From Polyangiaceae bacterium (GTDB lineage Bacteria > Myxococcota_A > Polyangia > Polyangiales > Polyangiaceae), in assembly GCA_029941785.1 (NCBI GenBank), contig JAPYTK010000037.1, positions 1 through 33,479 of the forward strand: a stretch of DNA of 33,479 bases, written 5' to 3'. The position numbers were made by a program, and so were the translations under genes. A model generated the notes under the pieces. That model was not told the origin of the DNA. It ran no database searches and saw nothing but the letters and a program-made list of their open reading frames with translations. Below are positions 17,946 through 27,158 of this stretch, one piece after another (the stretch's first letter is position 1; every line of letters begins with the position of its first letter).

Positions 17946-19169
17946 ATGGCTCATTGGCTTCGAACGATGTGTGCTGCCGTGGCGAGCGCTGGGCTCTTGG
18001 CTGTCGTGGCTTGCGGCGACACCGTCAACATCAACGCGCCTCCTGCGACGAGCGCCGGCGGGCAAGGTGGCGGCGCGGGCGGAGAGGCGAGCGTCGCCTC
18101 CGGAGGCTCCGGACTCATCGACCCGCAGTCCTGTCCCGAGGGACAATTCGCGACCGGTTTCGACTCGGGGGGGCTCATCGAATGCGCGGCGCTCGATCCG
18201 TCGCGAGTGACTCGCGCCGTTGGCGAAGACTGTTCGGTGTTTTGGGGGTGGCGCGACGACTGCAGCGGTTGCGACAGGCGGCCAAAGAAGTGGGGCAGCG
18301 TCAACAGCGTGAGCTGCGAGAACGGGCGCGGTGAAGACAGCACCTGCATCGAAGCCGATCTCGGAGGGGCCAAGCTTCCGCTCTTCGGCCTCAACACCAA
18401 CGGCAACGTCAACGGTGATGATAAGTTCTACTTGGGCACGCTCTGCTCCCAGCTTGGCGAATCGGGTCACGTCGGCCCATGCAAAGACGGAGAATTTGTG
18501 AAGCACGTTTCCGGTGGCGTGGTGGAGTGCGTGAGCGGGGACCACCTCTACATCGACTATTTCCAAACGCACTGCTCGCTCTATCTCGGTTGGCTGGACG
18601 GCTGCGAGGGATGCGTTGCTGATCCGAGCAAATGGGGGCGCATGCTTGGAACGAGCTGCCAGGATGGCGCTGGCGATGACAACATTTGCTACACGCCCTT
18701 CCTCCACGGTTCGTGGGTTTCCCTCTTTGGCTTGAACACCGATGGGGATGTCGATGGCAACGACATGTTCTACGTTGGCATGCGTTGCGACGAGGCCGAG
18801 CTGCAGAGCGCCGAGACTCCGGGGCCGTGTCCGCCGGGCATGCTCATGACGGGGATCAAGGCGGACGGTAGCTTGACCTGCGCCAGCCCTGCACCGCAGA
18901 TGCACCCCGCGGTTCGGGACAACTGCTCGCTTTACCTCGGCTGGCGGGACAGCTGCGATGGCTGCACCGATCCACCGAGCAAATGGGGGCGCGCGAGCCA
19001 CGGGGCCTGCGAAATTGGTGCTGGCGCCGACAACGCATGTGCGGATCTGACTCTCGATGGACAGCCCGTCACGACCTTGGCGATCAATACCGATGGCAAC
19101 GTGAACGGTGACGATAAGTTTTACGTCGGATGGCAATGCGTCGAGCCGAGTTCCGATCCCCCGGGCTAG
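17946..19169 (+). CDS. Lipoprotein with three Cys/Asn-rich tandem modules
   Basis: A 407-residue exported lipoprotein of unrecognised family. The ATG at 17946 gives a signal peptide ending in the lipobox AVVAC (Cys23), then a Gly/Ala/Ser linker. Three modules follow, with key cysteines at about residues 96, 210 and 327 (repeat lengths 114 and 117). Each has C-S-x-x-x-G-W-x-D-x-C-x-G-C, then a P-x-K-W-G-R-like turn, then N-T-(N/D)-G-x-V-(N/D)-G-(N/D)-D-x-F-Y. The Asp/Asn/Gly-rich stretch looks like a possible Ca2+-binding loop, though that is inference. Before each module is a shorter C-x-x-G ... G-x-x-x-C unit (CPEGQF, CKDGEF, CPPGML). The gene lies in a run of extracytoplasmic proteins. Confidence 0.75.
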   Translation: MAHWLRTMCAAVASAGLLAVVACGDTVNINAPPATSAGGQGGGAGGEASVASGGSGLIDPQSCPEGQFATGFDSGGLIECAALDPSRVTRAVGEDCSVFWGWRDDCSGCDRRPKKWGSVNSVSCENGRGEDSTCIEADLGGAKLPLFGLNTNGNVNGDDKFYLGTLCSQLGESGHVGPCKDGEFVKHVSGGVVECVSGDHLYIDYFQTHCSLYLGWLDGCEGCVADPSKWGRMLGTSCQDGAGDDNICYTPFLHGSWVSLFGLNTDGDVDGNDMFYVGMRCDEAELQSAETPGPCPPGMLMTGIKADGSLTCASPAPQMHPAVRDNCSLYLGWRDSCDGCTDPPSKWGRASHGACEIGAGADNACADLTLDGQPVTTLAINTDGNVNGDDKFYVGWQCVEPSSDPPG

Positions 19170-19256
19170 CGTTCCCTCGGAGGAAGTGGCTCTGCAGTCA
19201 AGAGCTGTCGCCCTTCGGTTTTTCGCCATCGGAGCGAGCCGCCCCGGCAGCCGCGC

Positions 19257-19285
19257 TTGGGATTGCCCGGTCCTGCTGCTAGGCT
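19257..19285 (+). promoter_or_regulatory. Candidate promoter, leaderless
   Basis: TTGGGA (19257-19262), 17-nt spacer, TAGGCT (19280-19285) with an extended TG, and the ATG at 19293 exactly 7 nt downstream. No Shine-Dalgarno is present, so transcription could begin at or next to the A of ATG. Confidence 0.5.
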
Positions 19286-19292
19286 TTCATTC

Positions 19293-20459
19293 ATGAAGCG
19301 CTGGACAGCGGTGGCGGCATTAAGCCTCGGTCTTCTCGCGGCGGTATCGTCGTGCGGTCCTGACGCAGCGGAGCCCATGTGCGACCCCGGAACGGTCGTG
19401 TTCTGCCGTTGCCGGGGCTTTGAGGCCGGCGACAAACAGTGCTCTGCCGCGGGGGATGGCTTCGGCCCCTGTCAGGTCGATGGCGCGACCTGCGATGAGA
19501 TCCCCGAGCCGCCCACTACGGGATCGGGAACGAGTGCCTCTTCGGGCTCATCGATGAAGCCGCCCGCGCCGGGTGAACTCTACGCGGCCTGCACGGCGCA
19601 GACGGACTGCAAGCCTGAACTGCAATGTGAGCGGGGCTATTGCACGAAGAGCTGTTTGAGCTACGAGGAGTGTGCGGCCGGCGACTGCGTTCAGAAAGAC
19701 GGCATGACCCTGTGTTCGCCTTACTGCCTCGAACAGAAGGGCTGCGCAAGCTACGGCGACACCGTGTCCTGTGGCTACACCGGGGCGGCGGTACCGGTTT
19801 TTGATGTTGTCGTGTGCGCAGATTGGGGGGTACCGGCCCTACCTCCGGACGGATACCCGCCCAGCGGCAATTGCGACACCGATGCGCGCTGTCACCTCGG
19901 CTTTACAGGCAAAGAACGGGTTTGCGGACCGGGCGGATGTGCGGACGGTTGTCATATTCAATCCGATTGTGCCGACGCGAACGCGAGCTGCAGCTCGGAC
20001 GGAAGCTCCCTTGGCACATGCAAGGCCGAAGCGACTGGCGGCGTCGACGCCTGCCCGGGGTTGCAGGTGACGGTCGACCTCGGGGCGAACAGTACGCACA
20101 AGCTCATCGGCGACACCTCGCTGTTGAGGAAGCCCGCGGAGGCGACAGGCGTTTCTCAAATGGATTGTTTTTTCTCGACGAACGAAACCGAGGAGGCGAT
20201 CTACCAGGTCACCGCCGCGGATACGGGCAATCTGGTCATGCTGCTGTCACCGGGCCCTGCTTTCGATTCGCAGCTCTACGGACGAACGGGGACGTGCGAC
20301 AGCGGAGAGCAGGTCTTCTGCGAAGATGAAATCGGCGACGGCACGGGCGAGATTTACGAGCACGCCATGAAGGCCGGGGAGGTCGTGTGGATTTTCGTGG
20401 ACGGATGGGACGGATCCGAAGGGCCGTATGAGCTGGAGTTCGATTTCTCTAGTCCGTGA
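19293..20459 (+). CDS. Cysteine-rich lipoprotein with PPC-like C-terminal domain
   Basis: A 388-residue lipoprotein. The signal peptide ends at the lipobox VSSC (Cys21). A Cys-rich part follows at about 30-70, then a Ser/Pro/Thr linker, then a second Cys-rich block of roughly 20 cysteines (for example TDCKPELQCERGYCTKSC) at about 95-250, and finally a 120-residue beta domain in which FFSTNETEEAIYQVTA and VVWIFVDGWDGSEGPYELEFD recall the bacterial PPC domain used in secreted enzymes. The function is unknown; a surface or extracellular binding protein is likely. It ends 11 nt inside the convergent kinase gene. Confidence 0.75.
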   Translation: MKRWTAVAALSLGLLAAVSSCGPDAAEPMCDPGTVVFCRCRGFEAGDKQCSAAGDGFGPCQVDGATCDEIPEPPTTGSGTSASSGSSMKPPAPGELYAACTAQTDCKPELQCERGYCTKSCLSYEECAAGDCVQKDGMTLCSPYCLEQKGCASYGDTVSCGYTGAAVPVFDVVVCADWGVPALPPDGYPPSGNCDTDARCHLGFTGKERVCGPGGCADGCHIQSDCADANASCSSDGSSLGTCKAEATGGVDACPGLQVTVDLGANSTHKLIGDTSLLRKPAEATGVSQMDCFFSTNETEEAIYQVTAADTGNLVMLLSPGPAFDSQLYGRTGTCDSGEQVFCEDEIGDGTGEIYEHAMKAGEVVWIFVDGWDGSEGPYELEFDFSSP

Positions 20460-22170
20460 TCGCGCCAAGCCTCGTCGCGATCTCGCTCGCGCTCGGTCGC
20501 TTCTCAGGGTCGAGATGAACGCCGGCGGCGATGAGTTCGCGGATCGGCGGGGTTAGCGCAGCATGGTCGAGAAGGGGCGTGCGGCGCGTGCGAAGGAGCA
20601 TCGCGTGATAGATGCTCTCGGCGTCGAAAGGGTGTTCGCCCGTGAGCCACTCGAGCATGATCGTGCACAGCGCGAATACATCGCTGCCCGCTGAAGCAGG
20701 CTCTCCGCTGAGCTGTTCGGGGGCCATGTACAGTGGCGTGCCGATGAGGGCGCCTGTGGCGGTGAGGGAACTGTCGAGCTGCCGGGCGATTCCAAGATCC
20801 ACGATGACTGGACCGCGCTCGGGGTGCAGGATGATGTTGGCCGGTTTCAGATCGCGGTGGACGACTTCGGCGGCGTGCAGTGCGGCGAGGCCCTCGGCCA
20901 TGGTCTGAACGAGGGCGACGATTTCCTTTCGCTCTCCTGGGCGGGAGCGCATGCGTTGGTCGAGGGGTTTGCCGGGCACGTACTCCATCACGGCTGCGAG
21001 CACATCGCCCTCATCTATTAGGTCGTAGCCCGCCACGATGTGGGGATGGCGCAGCGCGCGCATCAGCCGCACCTCGCGCACGAAGCGTTGCCGTGTCTTG
21101 GCGGATGCTGCGTGGTGAAGGCTCTTGATGGCAACGTGTTGTTCCAGTTCACGATCCCATGCGAGGTGAACGCTGCCAGCGGCGCCTTGGCCGAGTTGGC
21201 GCTCGGCGCGGTAGCGGCCCCGTTGCCAGAACTTCGGTGCGGCCGTCTGTTTTCCTTCGATCGGGCGGATGAGCGTGATCGCGCGCGTGGCCTCGGCTTT
21301 TGTGGAGATGGTCGTGAACAGCCGGCGAAGTCCTTCGTGATCTCGGCGGATGTCTTGGAGTCGCCAAATCTCCTCCATTTGTGCGACGAGCTCGCGCATC
21401 GTGGCCGGACGATCTTCGATCGCGCCCGCGGCGAGTCGACTGTTCAGTCCGACGAACTTCTCCATGAGCTCTTGGTCTTCGGGCAGAGGTTGTCCGCGCA
21501 CGATGCGTTCGAGCACTTGGGTGTGCGGTAGCCGTGTCAGAACGGGGATGAGCAGCTGGTACAGCGCGTTGATGTCGCCACGAATGCTGGGTGGCTCGCC
21601 GTATGCGACCTCGGGGGCGACCGTCGTTCCTTGCCATTGTTGATCGTTGAGTCGCGGTTGGGTGTTGAAGGAATCCCCGTATCCCCAGGTCCAGAGCTGA
21701 CCGTCGCGACCGATGAGAAACTTCGACCAGGCGGTGACGGCCATGCAGAGGGGAAGCCCGGTCGAATCTGCGAGGGTGTCGTGCGCGTGCGCCATGGGCT
21801 GACTCAACTGGACCATGGCGGCAGTGAACTGAGGCCAATGGATGGGCGTGCCTTCGGCTTCGAGCAGGGTGATCGCGGTGTGGATGTCCATGACCCCATC
21901 GCAGGCGAGGGCAAGGATATCGACCTCTCCGACGCGATCCCGAAACAGCACCTTGGCGATCATCGGGTGGTCGAGCTGCCGATGGGCGAGCTCGATGCCG
22001 TCGAGACGCAGACTCAGCTCGGCGGCGTCTGCATCTGGGGCGCCGGTCAAAGCCAGGACGGGCTCACCGGTCCTGTGGTCGTGACAACAGTAGGGGTGGA
22101 TGGAACCCACGGGCGGGAGCGGGGTGGCCCCGGCGAGGCGGCCCAACCACAGATCGCGTGCTCCCTCCAT
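20449..22170 (-). CDS. Pseudokinase-Ser/Thr kinase fusion
   Basis: A 573-residue protein with two kinase-like domains. Residues about 1-290 have a kinase layout but lack the catalytic motifs: no HRD, and the DFG position reads WGYGD (about 162-166); the later APE (185-187) and the subdomain IX Asp (GDINALYQLL) are kept. This is a pseudokinase. The second domain (about 318-573) is intact: Gly loop GQGAAGSV (327-334), Lys349 in VAIK, HRDLKPAN (438-445), DLG (458-460, in place of DFG) and GTPLYMAPE. It probably phosphorylates Ser/Thr and may be controlled by the pseudokinase, which is inference. The ATG at 22170 is the only start, with no ATG/GTG/TTG upstream in frame; 77 nt separate it from the peroxidase gene. 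Confidence 0.9.
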   Translation of the reverse strand: MEGARDLWLGRLAGATPLPPVGSIHPYCCHDHRTGEPVLALTGAPDADAAELSLRLDGIELAHRQLDHPMIAKVLFRDRVGEVDILALACDGVMDIHTAITLLEAEGTPIHWPQFTAAMVQLSQPMAHAHDTLADSTGLPLCMAVTAWSKFLIGRDGQLWTWGYGDSFNTQPRLNDQQWQGTTVAPEVAYGEPPSIRGDINALYQLLIPVLTRLPHTQVLERIVRGQPLPEDQELMEKFVGLNSRLAAGAIEDRPATMRELVAQMEEIWRLQDIRRDHEGLRRLFTTISTKAEATRAITLIRPIEGKQTAAPKFWQRGRYRAERQLGQGAAGSVHLAWDRELEQHVAIKSLHHAASAKTRQRFVREVRLMRALRHPHIVAGYDLIDEGDVLAAVMEYVPGKPLDQRMRSRPGERKEIVALVQTMAEGLAALHAAEVVHRDLKPANIILHPERGPVIVDLGIARQLDSSLTATGALIGTPLYMAPEQLSGEPASAGSDVFALCTIMLEWLTGEHPFDAESIYHAMLLRTRRTPLLDHAALTPPIRELIAAGVHLDPEKRPSASEIATRLGAITD

Positions 22171-22247
22171 CAGGAGCGTGGTTTGAGCGATTCGTCGCTC
22201 CAGGTCAAGCGTTTCGCGTCGCTCGAGTACACCCTGACCGAGTCGCT

Positions 22248-23003
22248 CTAGGGCGCCGGCTTGGCGATCTCTGCTTCGATGGCCTTGACCACCTCGTTAT
22301 CCTTGAAGTTCGTCGAGTTGGGGTCTTCGCCCCAATAGGTACTGCTCGGCCACTGTTGGATGAAGCTCCCGTCCCGTCCGACGAGGTATTTGTGGAAGTT
22401 CCACGCCGGATCCGTCGCGCCTTGACTGAACAACCAGCTGAAGACGGGTTGGGCGCTCGCTCCCTTGACCTTGTCGGTGGCGAACTGATCGAACGTGACC
22501 ATGTACTGGTCCGTGCAATCATCGATCTCGCCGTTCGTGCCGCCTTGGTTGCCGAAGTCGTTGCTGAAAAAACTGAGAACATGCAGGCCCTGGGCCTTGT
22601 ACTGATCCTCCAAAACTTGGAGGCCCGCCATTTGCGGGGTGAAGCCTCACAACGCCGCGGTGTTGACGATCAACACCACCTCCCCTCGGTAGCTGCACAT
22701 CGACTTGTCGGGACCCAAGGGGAAGAGCTTGGCGGATTTCTCGTAGAGGCTTCCGGCCGCTGCAGGGGGGTCGCAATCCATGCCTGAGTTGCCTCCCATT
22801 CCGGTCGTGCTCGACGAGGCGACCATGCTGCTCGAGTTCGCCTGCGAACTGTTGTTGCTGCTTTGAGCGTTGCTGACCGAGCTGCCCCCCGACCCGCCCA
22901 CGCCAGCGCTAGACGTCGATGTCGGTGACGACTCGATGGGATCGCTCCCGCACGCGGCGACGAGCAGAACGCTCGCGGCCACACCGTAATTAAGTTTTAT
23001 CAT
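22248..23003 (-). CDS. Glutathione peroxidase-like lipoprotein; in-frame TGA probably selenocysteine
   Basis: A 251-residue peroxidase, read through one in-frame TGA at 22647-22649. A signal peptide ends at lipobox Cys18 and a Ser/Gly/Asn linker runs to about 75. The peroxidase domain then reads VVLIVNTAAL-(119)-GFTPQMAGLQ, matching the family motif in which the catalytic Cys or Sec follows the NTA(S) stretch. Codon 119 is TGA; the frame continues intact to TAG at 22248. Trp201-Asn202 (AWNF) keeps two catalytic-tetrad residues; the Gln position reads Asp149 (SNDFG). Cys163 fits the resolving Cys of thioredoxin-dependent peroxidases. ATG 23003 has a GGAG ribosome binding site. A hairpin at 22607-22623 is a bSECIS candidate. 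An alternative is a simple Cys-to-stop mutation, which is less likely as nothing else is damaged. Standard callers would split it into two ORFs. Confidence 0.85.
22607..22623 (-). promoter_or_regulatory. Candidate bacterial SECIS element
   Basis: CCTCCAAGTTTTGGAGG on the minus strand folds into a 7-bp stem with loop GTT. The loop starts 31 nt after the TGA and its first base is G, both within the known bacterial SECIS limits (loop about 16-37 nt from UGA; G in the first two loop bases). Confidence 0.55.
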
Positions 23004-23144
23004 GGCTTGTCTCCACTGACAGGCAGAGTACACCACGCACGACCGATCGGCCAGCGAGCTAGACGGGCGTGCGCGAGCGGCTCGCACTGGCTTTGGTGGG
23101 AGCCGAGGATCTCACAAATTGCAGCAGTCACTCGGTACGGGGGC

Positions 23145-23150
23145 TATAAG
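23145..23150 (+). promoter_or_regulatory. Candidate -10 of msrB
   Basis: TATAAG, 7 nt before the ATG; a TTGCAG at 23119 is 20 nt upstream, a little long for a -35. Confidence 0.35.
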
Positions 23151-23157
23151 GCGGAAG

Positions 23158-23559
23158 ATGAAAGACGACGAGGCCTACCGCGACAAACTGACCCCGTTGC
23201 AATTTCGCGTCACTCGCGAAAAGGGGACAGAGCGGGCCTTCTCGGGCGAGTACGAGAAAGAAAAGGGCTCGGGTGTGTACCAGTGCATTTGCTGCGAAAC
23301 GCCGCTTTTCAGCAGCCAAGCGAAGTACGACTCGGGGTCTGGCTGGCCGAGCTATTTCGCCCCGATCGATGGCGCCCCCGTCGTCGAGACCAGCGATGAC
23401 GCCTTTGGTATGCGGCGCACGGAGGTCAGCTGTGGTCAGTGCGATGCCCATCTCGGGCACGTCTTTCCCGACGGTCCACCGCCGACGGGCCTTCGCTATT
23501 GCATCAACTCCGCATCGCTCAACTTCACGACCGAGACGCCAAGCGCGGCTCAGGACTGA
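23158..23559 (+). CDS. msrB: Peptide-methionine (R)-S-oxide reductase
   Basis: MsrB reduces the R-epimer of methionine sulfoxide in proteins. The 133-residue protein has the whole domain: [20 protein letters not shown], then Cys pairs for structural zinc (CICC and CGQC), [18 protein letters not shown], and the catalytic Cys in [11 protein letters not shown]. In some organisms this last position is selenocysteine; here it is Cys. The protein lacks a signal peptide and should be cytosolic. It is divergent from the peroxidase gene with a 154-nt intergenic region and overlaps the convergent mfd stop by 10 nt. Confidence 0.97.
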   Translation: MKDDEAYRDKLTPLQFRVTREKGTERAFSGEYEKEKGSGVYQCICCETPLFSSQAKYDSGSGWPSYFAPIDGAPVVETSDDAFGMRRTEVSCGQCDAHLGHVFPDGPPPTGLRYCINSASLNFTTETPSAAQD

Positions 23560-26500
23560 ACGCAGTTCGCCAGTTCGTGCAGGAGTCGCTGCGTAGCGGC
23601 CAAACCATCCGCCATGCCTTCTGCGGCGTCGAAGCGTCGCGTCAGCCGCATGTCGGGCGTGAGCTGCACGCTCTGTGGGTGACGGCTGACGTGTGCGGCC
23701 AATACGGCCCCGTCGAAGGGAGCGTCTTGGTTGAGATGCAGAACCACTTTGCGGGAGCTGGCTTCGCAGCCCAACACGCGTAATTGACGCAACTCGGTCT
23801 TGAGCGCCATGAGGTGCAGCAATCGAGCGGCGGCCTCTGGGGCCCGTCCGAAGCGATCTTCGAGTTCAGCACCAATGGCATCGACCTCCTCTGCGTCGAA
23901 GGCTCCGGAGAGGCGCTTGTAGATCGATAGACGGATCCCCATATCGGCGATGTACGTCTCGGGAAGCAGAGCCTCCACGTCGAAGGAGAGTTCGGGGTCG
24001 ATGTCGTGTAGGAACGGTTCACCGCGCAGTTCATGCACGGCTTCGTCGAGCATGCGGCAAAACAGATCGAAGCCCACCGTTGCGACGGCACCGCTCTGTT
24101 CGGCTCCGAGGAGGTTGCCGGCGCCACGCAATTCGAGGTCGAGGGAGGCGATCTGAAAGCCGGATCCCAGATCGGTGTAACGCTGAATGGTCTCGACTCG
24201 CGTTCTTGCCTCGGCGCTCAGCGCTGCGGAAGGCGGAACGATCAGGTAACAGTAGGCGCGCTCCGAAGACCGTCCAACCCGGCCCCGTAGTTGGTACAGT
24301 TGGGCAAGCCCAAACATTTCCGCTCGATCGATGATGATGGTGTTGCAGCGAGGAATGTCGAGACCATTTTCAACGATCGCGGTCGAGCACAGGACGTCGA
24401 AGTCACCGTCGATGAAGTCTCGCATCGTGGTCTCGAGCCGTTGCTCATTCATTTGGCCGTGGGCGAGCCGAACCTGCGCGTGCGGAACGAGCCTTTTAAT
24501 CATCGCCGCACGTTCGGCCAGGCCGGATATACGGTTGTAGACAAAGTACACTTGGCCGCCGCGGGCCACTTCGCGGGTGATGGCTTCGGTCAGCACGGTG
24601 GGATCTTGGCGGGTCACGATGGTCCGGACGGACCGGCGGTCTTGGGGAGGGGTCGTGATGAGGGACAAGTCGCGCAGGCCGGCGACCGACATCTGCAAGG
24701 TTCGCGGGATGGGGGTCGCCGTCAGGGTCAGCGCGTCGACGTTTTTCTTTAGCGCCTTGAGTCGTTCCTTGGCGGTGACGCCGAAGCGCTGCTCTTCGTC
24801 CACGACGAGGAGACCGAGCGCCTTGAAGTGCACGTCTTTGGAGAGCAGTCGGTGGGTTCCGATCACGATGTCGACGCGTCCTTCGCGAAGGCCCCGTGTC
24901 GTGGCCTCTTGTTCCTTTTTGGTCTGGAAGCGACTCAATTGAGCGATGTTGAATGGGTAGGGCGCCAGTCGCTTGGCGAAGGTGATCGCGTGTTGTTGGG
25001 CGAGCACCGTCGTCGGACACAGCAAGGCGACTTGGCGGCCCGACATGGCCACGCGGAAGGCGGCGCGCAATGCAATCTCCGTCTTGCCAAACCCGACGTC
25101 GCCGCAGACCAGACGATCCATCGGTCGTGGGGACTCGAGATCGGCGGACACTTCCTCGAGGCAGCGCAGCTGGTCTTCCGTCTCCTCGTAGGGAAAGGCC
25201 GCCTCGAAGGTGAGGTAGTCCGTGTCGCGTTCAGGAACCGGGATGCCGACGGCAAGCTGCCGCTCAGCGTAGAGCTGCATCAACTCGTCGGCGATGTCCC
25301 GGGCTTTGCTGCGCGCGCGTCCTTTCGCGCGGGCGAAGGACTGCCCTCCGAGTCGGTCTAGTTTCGGTTTGGCGTCGCTGCCCCTCAATTTTTGCAGCTG
25401 ATTGAGGCGGTAGACGGGCAGGTAGAGTTTGTCCCCGCCGTGGTACTCGACGCACATCAGATCCACCGTGCGGTCTTGAACTTGGCGATGAACGAGTCCG
25501 AGGTAGCGTCCGATCCCGTGCTCGGTGTGGACGACGAGGTCCCGTTCGCGAAGTGAGCGGAGGTCATCGGAGAAAGTCTGCTTCTTGTGTCGGCGACGGC
25601 GAGCTTGGCGGCGGGGGGTCTCGCCGCCGAAAAACTCGTTGTCCGTGAGCAGGACGATGCCGTCGTGCTCGGCGACGACTCCACGTGGTAGCGGAGAGAC
25701 GATGATACTCACCGGGGCATCCTCATCGGCTGGTCCCGCGCTCAGTGCGCTGGTCAGATCGGAGGAGCTGTCGGTGCGGAGAGTATGGTCGGCGTGAAGG
25801 CGGTTGTTCAGTAGGACGGAGAGACGATCGGCATTGGTGGCTGAGCGGGCCGTGATAATGACGCGCAGTCCTCTTGTTTGCCAGCCGCGAATGGCATCGA
25901 GAAGGGGATCGAGGGTTGCGGTTTGCCCCTGCGATTTGCGCTGGGCTGCGAGGTGGGACAGGAGGTGGCTGTGGTCGGAGCTGCCGAGGCTCGGGGTGTC
26001 GGCGGTTGCGCGACCAAACGACGCGATGATGTCGGGATCTTCTCCTACGATCGGTGCACTGGTCATGCTGAGGGTCTCACGTCCAATGAGCCACTCGGCG
26101 ATATCCGCTGGGTCTGAATACAGGTCGTCGATGGGGTAGCAGGGCGTGCCGCTTCGCCCGGCCTCCTCGTGTTCGGCGCGCGCATGGGCGTCTTGCAGGG
26201 CGCCGGCGATGCGTGAGGGATCGTCGAGCACGACGAGCGCGTCTGTCGGTATCACGTCGGTGACGTCCACGAGCGGACCGAAGGCTGGCAACAGCGCGTC
26301 GGTGCCAAAGAGACGTCGGCCCTCCACCAAGTCATCGATGAGCTGCCGGGTCTTGGCGCTTGGCCAGTCGCAGGCGTCGCAGCGATCGCGCAGCCGCTGT
26401 TTGGCCTCTGCATCTGGGACCTCCCAAGCGCGGGCGGGGGGCAGGAAGATCTGCGCGTGGGTCTCGATTCGTCGCTGCTCTTCCGGGTTGAAGGACTGAA

Positions 26501-27158
26501 TGGACTCCAGCATGTCGCCCACGAGTTCCAGTCGTAGCGGTTGCTCAGACCCTGGGGGCCACACGTCGAGCAAGCCTCCGCGGACGGCGAATGTGCCAGG
26601 ATCTTCGACGAGCGGTACCCGAAGGTAGCCTCCACGAACGAGCCGTCGGGACAAAGTGTCCAGGCATACGACCTGCCCCGTTGAGAGCGAGTCACTCCGG
26701 TCGCGCAAGTGTGCGGTGGGTACCACCTTCTGAAGCAACGCGGGAGCGGACAGCAGCGCGACCGACCAGCGCGGGCCGTCGGAGCCTTCGCGGCGTGACG
26801 CCGCAAGTTGAAGCTGGGTGGCGAGACGCCTCTGCTGGAGGCGGCGGTCGGGGATCACTTCGGCGTATACGCTGTTGCTCGGCGTCTCGAGCAAGATGCA
26901 CGGCCGAGTGTTTGTGCGTCCGCCGGCGTCGGGTGGCGCGAGACATTCGATTTCCGCTTGTGCTAGCTGCGCTCGCGTTCCGGTATCCGTCAGAATGACC
27001 AGCGGTCGAGTGCTTCGCTTGACCCAATGATGGCAGAACAAGGCCAAGGCGCTGCCGCAGGCGTAAGTGGCTCCCCAATGCTTCGAGTTGGCCTCGGATC
27101 GGGGAGCATCGATCTGCTCGATCAGTTGCGCAACGGACAAGAGAGGAGGGGCAGTCAT
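23550..27158 (-). CDS. mfd: Transcription-repair coupling factor
   Basis: Mfd removes stalled RNA polymerase at DNA lesions and recruits UvrA. The 1202-residue protein has the complete architecture: N-terminal UvrB-like domains, an RNA polymerase interaction (CarD-like) domain around 540-605 ([14 protein letters not shown] ... [15 protein letters not shown]), the SF2 helicase domains with Walker [10 protein letters not shown] (Lys692), DEEQ (787-790), a TATPIPRTL motif and a conserved motif VI region ([11 protein letters not shown]), and a C-terminal TRCF domain (about 1040-1140). The frame is open to 27212; the ATG at 27158 gives the usual N-terminus. There is no Shine-Dalgarno. It is divergent from the PilZ gene. 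Confidence 0.98.
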   Translation of the reverse strand: MTAPPLLSVAQLIEQIDAPRSEANSKHWGATYACGSALALFCHHWVKRSTRPLVILTDTGTRAQLAQAEIECLAPPDAGGRTNTRPCILLETPSNSVYAEVIPDRRLQQRRLATQLQLAASRREGSDGPRWSVALLSAPALLQKVVPTAHLRDRSDSLSTGQVVCLDTLSRRLVRGGYLRVPLVEDPGTFAVRGGLLDVWPPGSEQPLRLELVGDMLESIQSFNPEEQRRIETHAQIFLPPARAWEVPDAEAKQRLRDRCDACDWPSAKTRQLIDDLVEGRRLFGTDALLPAFGPLVDVTDVIPTDALVVLDDPSRIAGALQDAHARAEHEEAGRSGTPCYPIDDLYSDPADIAEWLIGRETLSMTSAPIVGEDPDIIASFGRATADTPSLGSSDHSHLLSHLAAQRKSQGQTATLDPLLDAIRGWQTRGLRVIITARSATNADRLSVLLNNRLHADHTLRTDSSSDLTSALSAGPADEDAPVSIIVSPLPRGVVAEHDGIVLLTDNEFFGGETPRRQARRRRHKKQTFSDDLRSLRERDLVVHTEHGIGRYLGLVHRQVQDRTVDLMCVEYHGGDKLYLPVYRLNQLQKLRGSDAKPKLDRLGGQSFARAKGRARSKARDIADELMQLYAERQLAVGIPVPERDTDYLTFEAAFPYEETEDQLRCLEEVSADLESPRPMDRLVCGDVGFGKTEIALRAAFRVAMSGRQVALLCPTTVLAQQHAITFAKRLAPYPFNIAQLSRFQTKKEQEATTRGLREGRVDIVIGTHRLLSKDVHFKALGLLVVDEEQRFGVTAKERLKALKKNVDALTLTATPIPRTLQMSVAGLRDLSLITTPPQDRRSVRTIVTRQDPTVLTEAITREVARGGQVYFVYNRISGLAERAAMIKRLVPHAQVRLAHGQMNEQRLETTMRDFIDGDFDVLCSTAIVENGLDIPRCNTIIIDRAEMFGLAQLYQLRGRVGRSSERAYCYLIVPPSAALSAEARTRVETIQRYTDLGSGFQIASLDLELRGAGNLLGAEQSGAVATVGFDLFCRMLDEAVHELRGEPFLHDIDPELSFDVEALLPETYIADMGIRLSIYKRLSGAFDAEEVDAIGAELEDRFGRAPEAAARLLHLMALKTELRQLRVLGCEASSRKVVLHLNQDAPFDGAVLAAHVSRHPQSVQLTPDMRLTRRFDAAEGMADGLAATQRLLHELANCVQS

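Noticed and set aside
17931-19229. 432-residue antisense open frame opposite the repeat lipoprotein
   Set aside because: It mirrors the codon pattern of the plus-strand gene, whose signal peptide, lipobox and repeats are clear; long antisense frames are normal in GC-rich DNA.
22248-22631. Two separate peroxidase fragments (22248-22631 and 22647-23087) as a pseudogene
   Set aside because: The TGA sits exactly at the catalytic Cys/Sec position, the frame is otherwise intact and a SECIS-like hairpin follows, so readthrough as Sec is the better reading.
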